Assembly: GCF_047301505.1 (NCBI RefSeq) | Contig: NZ_CP154840.1 | Location: 2,418,001-2,482,000 of the forward strand | Reading direction: 5' to 3' | DNA from: Lysinibacillus_B sp031181585 | GTDB lineage: Bacteria; Bacillota; Bacilli; Bacillales_A; Planococcaceae | Length of the DNA stretch: 64,000 nt | Shown here: positions 63,774 to 64,000 of the stretch, piece after piece | Position numbering within the stretch: the stretch's first letter is position 1 | How the letters are laid out: every line of letters begins with the position of its first letter | Position numbers and translations under genes: made by a program | The notes under the pieces: generated by a model | Seen by the model: only the letters and a program-made list of their open reading frames with translations | What the model was told of the DNA's origin: nothing | Databases searched by the model: none

Positions 63774-64000
63774 GCTGCCTGCCCCTTCTTTCGTATACAG
63801 CTTTTTGCTGTCGGAACATGATCAGAAAGCAAGTAACCGACGATGGAAAGAACCCAAAGTGCCAAGTTGAAGGTAATGACATTAAATGGTGAAATCACAG
63901 CCTCCCCATCTGCCGCTATCGCTGTTACCGTAAGCAAGGGAAATACGACTATTTGGAGTAAGAAAAAATTCTTCCTCCAGCCCTGCAGCAGCCAAGCCAC
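63770..64000 (-). CDS. Membrane protein, C-terminal part (cut by window end)
   Basis: At least 76 residues with two hydrophobic helices (FLLQIVVFPLLTVTAIA, VITFNLALWVLSIVGYLLSD) and a basic tail. The frame is open to the window end, so the true start may be outside. It overlaps the DUF4166 gene by four bases, which suggests one operon with yndJ. Confidence 0.6.
   Translation of the reverse strand: MAWLLQGWRKNFFLLQIVVFPLLTVTAIAADGEAVISPFNVITFNLALWVLSIVGYLLSDHVPTAKSCIRKKGQAA

Noticed and set aside
1..64000. CRISPR arrays, tRNA or rRNA genes, prophage modules
   Set aside because: No regularly spaced repeats, no tRNA-like cloverleaf sequence and no rRNA or phage structural genes were recognised by reading; a dedicated scan was not possible.

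Overview
The window looks like a chromosomal piece of a low-GC, endospore-former-type Firmicute, most likely a Planococcaceae/Caryophanaceae member (Solibacillus/Lysinibacillus-like). That placement is an inference from gene content and style: AGGAGG-type ribosome sites, YpmR-YpmS-Msr, YozE, YndJ, XpaC-TelA, DegV and PrsA families, 2-oxoglutarate dehydrogenase odhAB, and L-box and THI-box leaders. No rRNA, tRNA or CRISPR array was recognised.

Layout. 1-5 kb: a metalloprotease fragment, a manganese catalase, two Nudix hydrolases and a nuclease-helicase fusion. 5-8.4 kb: a signalling block with a HemAT-like oxygen sensor (disturbed start), divergent from a two-gene operon of a CarH-like MerR/B12 regulator and an EAL phosphodiesterase. 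8.4-9.4 kb: a decayed Excalibur-domain gene and gene-poor DNA. 9.4-14.8 kb: a lipoprotein, a helical-repeat protein, a cold-shock gene with a structured leader, DUF1033, an acylphosphatase and the xpaC-telA operon. 14.9-16.4 kb: an IS3/IS150-type element inserted in the loop of a terminator. 17.7-20.5 kb: a lysine-riboswitch-controlled amino-acid ABC transporter. 20.6-24.8 kb: odhA-odhB. 25-29.3 kb: an ArlRS-like two-component system and a PAS-GGDEF diguanylate cyclase. 29.5-32.6 kb: dapF, a GNAT acetyltransferase and a murG-type gene. 33.1-34.7 kb: a second IS150-type element with a frameshifted orfA. 34.8-37.2 kb: a CobW-family GTPase and a carboxy-terminal processing protease. 38.1-42.3 kb: the thiazole operon tenI-thiO-thiS-thiG-thiF behind two tandem TPP riboswitches. 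42.8-52 kb: deoD, yozE, a DUF2339 membrane protein, ypmR-ypmS-msrA-msrB, degV family and mscS family. 52.3-56 kb: a heme monooxygenase with a Fur box, prsA and a two-component system. 56-64 kb: mostly small or membrane proteins, with dfrA, DinB, DUF2512, DUF2071 and a YndJ/DUF4166 cluster.

How parts work together. The thi genes make the thiazole half of thiamine and sit behind two TPP sensors. The ABC importer sits behind a lysine sensor. The CarH-like regulator has 11-bp direct repeats over its own -35 region and is co-translated with a c-di-GMP phosphodiesterase, so it may link a B12/light-type input to c-di-GMP breakdown. Many start sites were shortened where a better-spaced ribosome site supports an internal start. 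The sequence shows no large multi-gene undescribed system. The strongest leads are the nuclease-helicase fusion, the CarH-EAL operon, the tandem TPP leader, the cold-shock leader and the insertion into a terminator loop.
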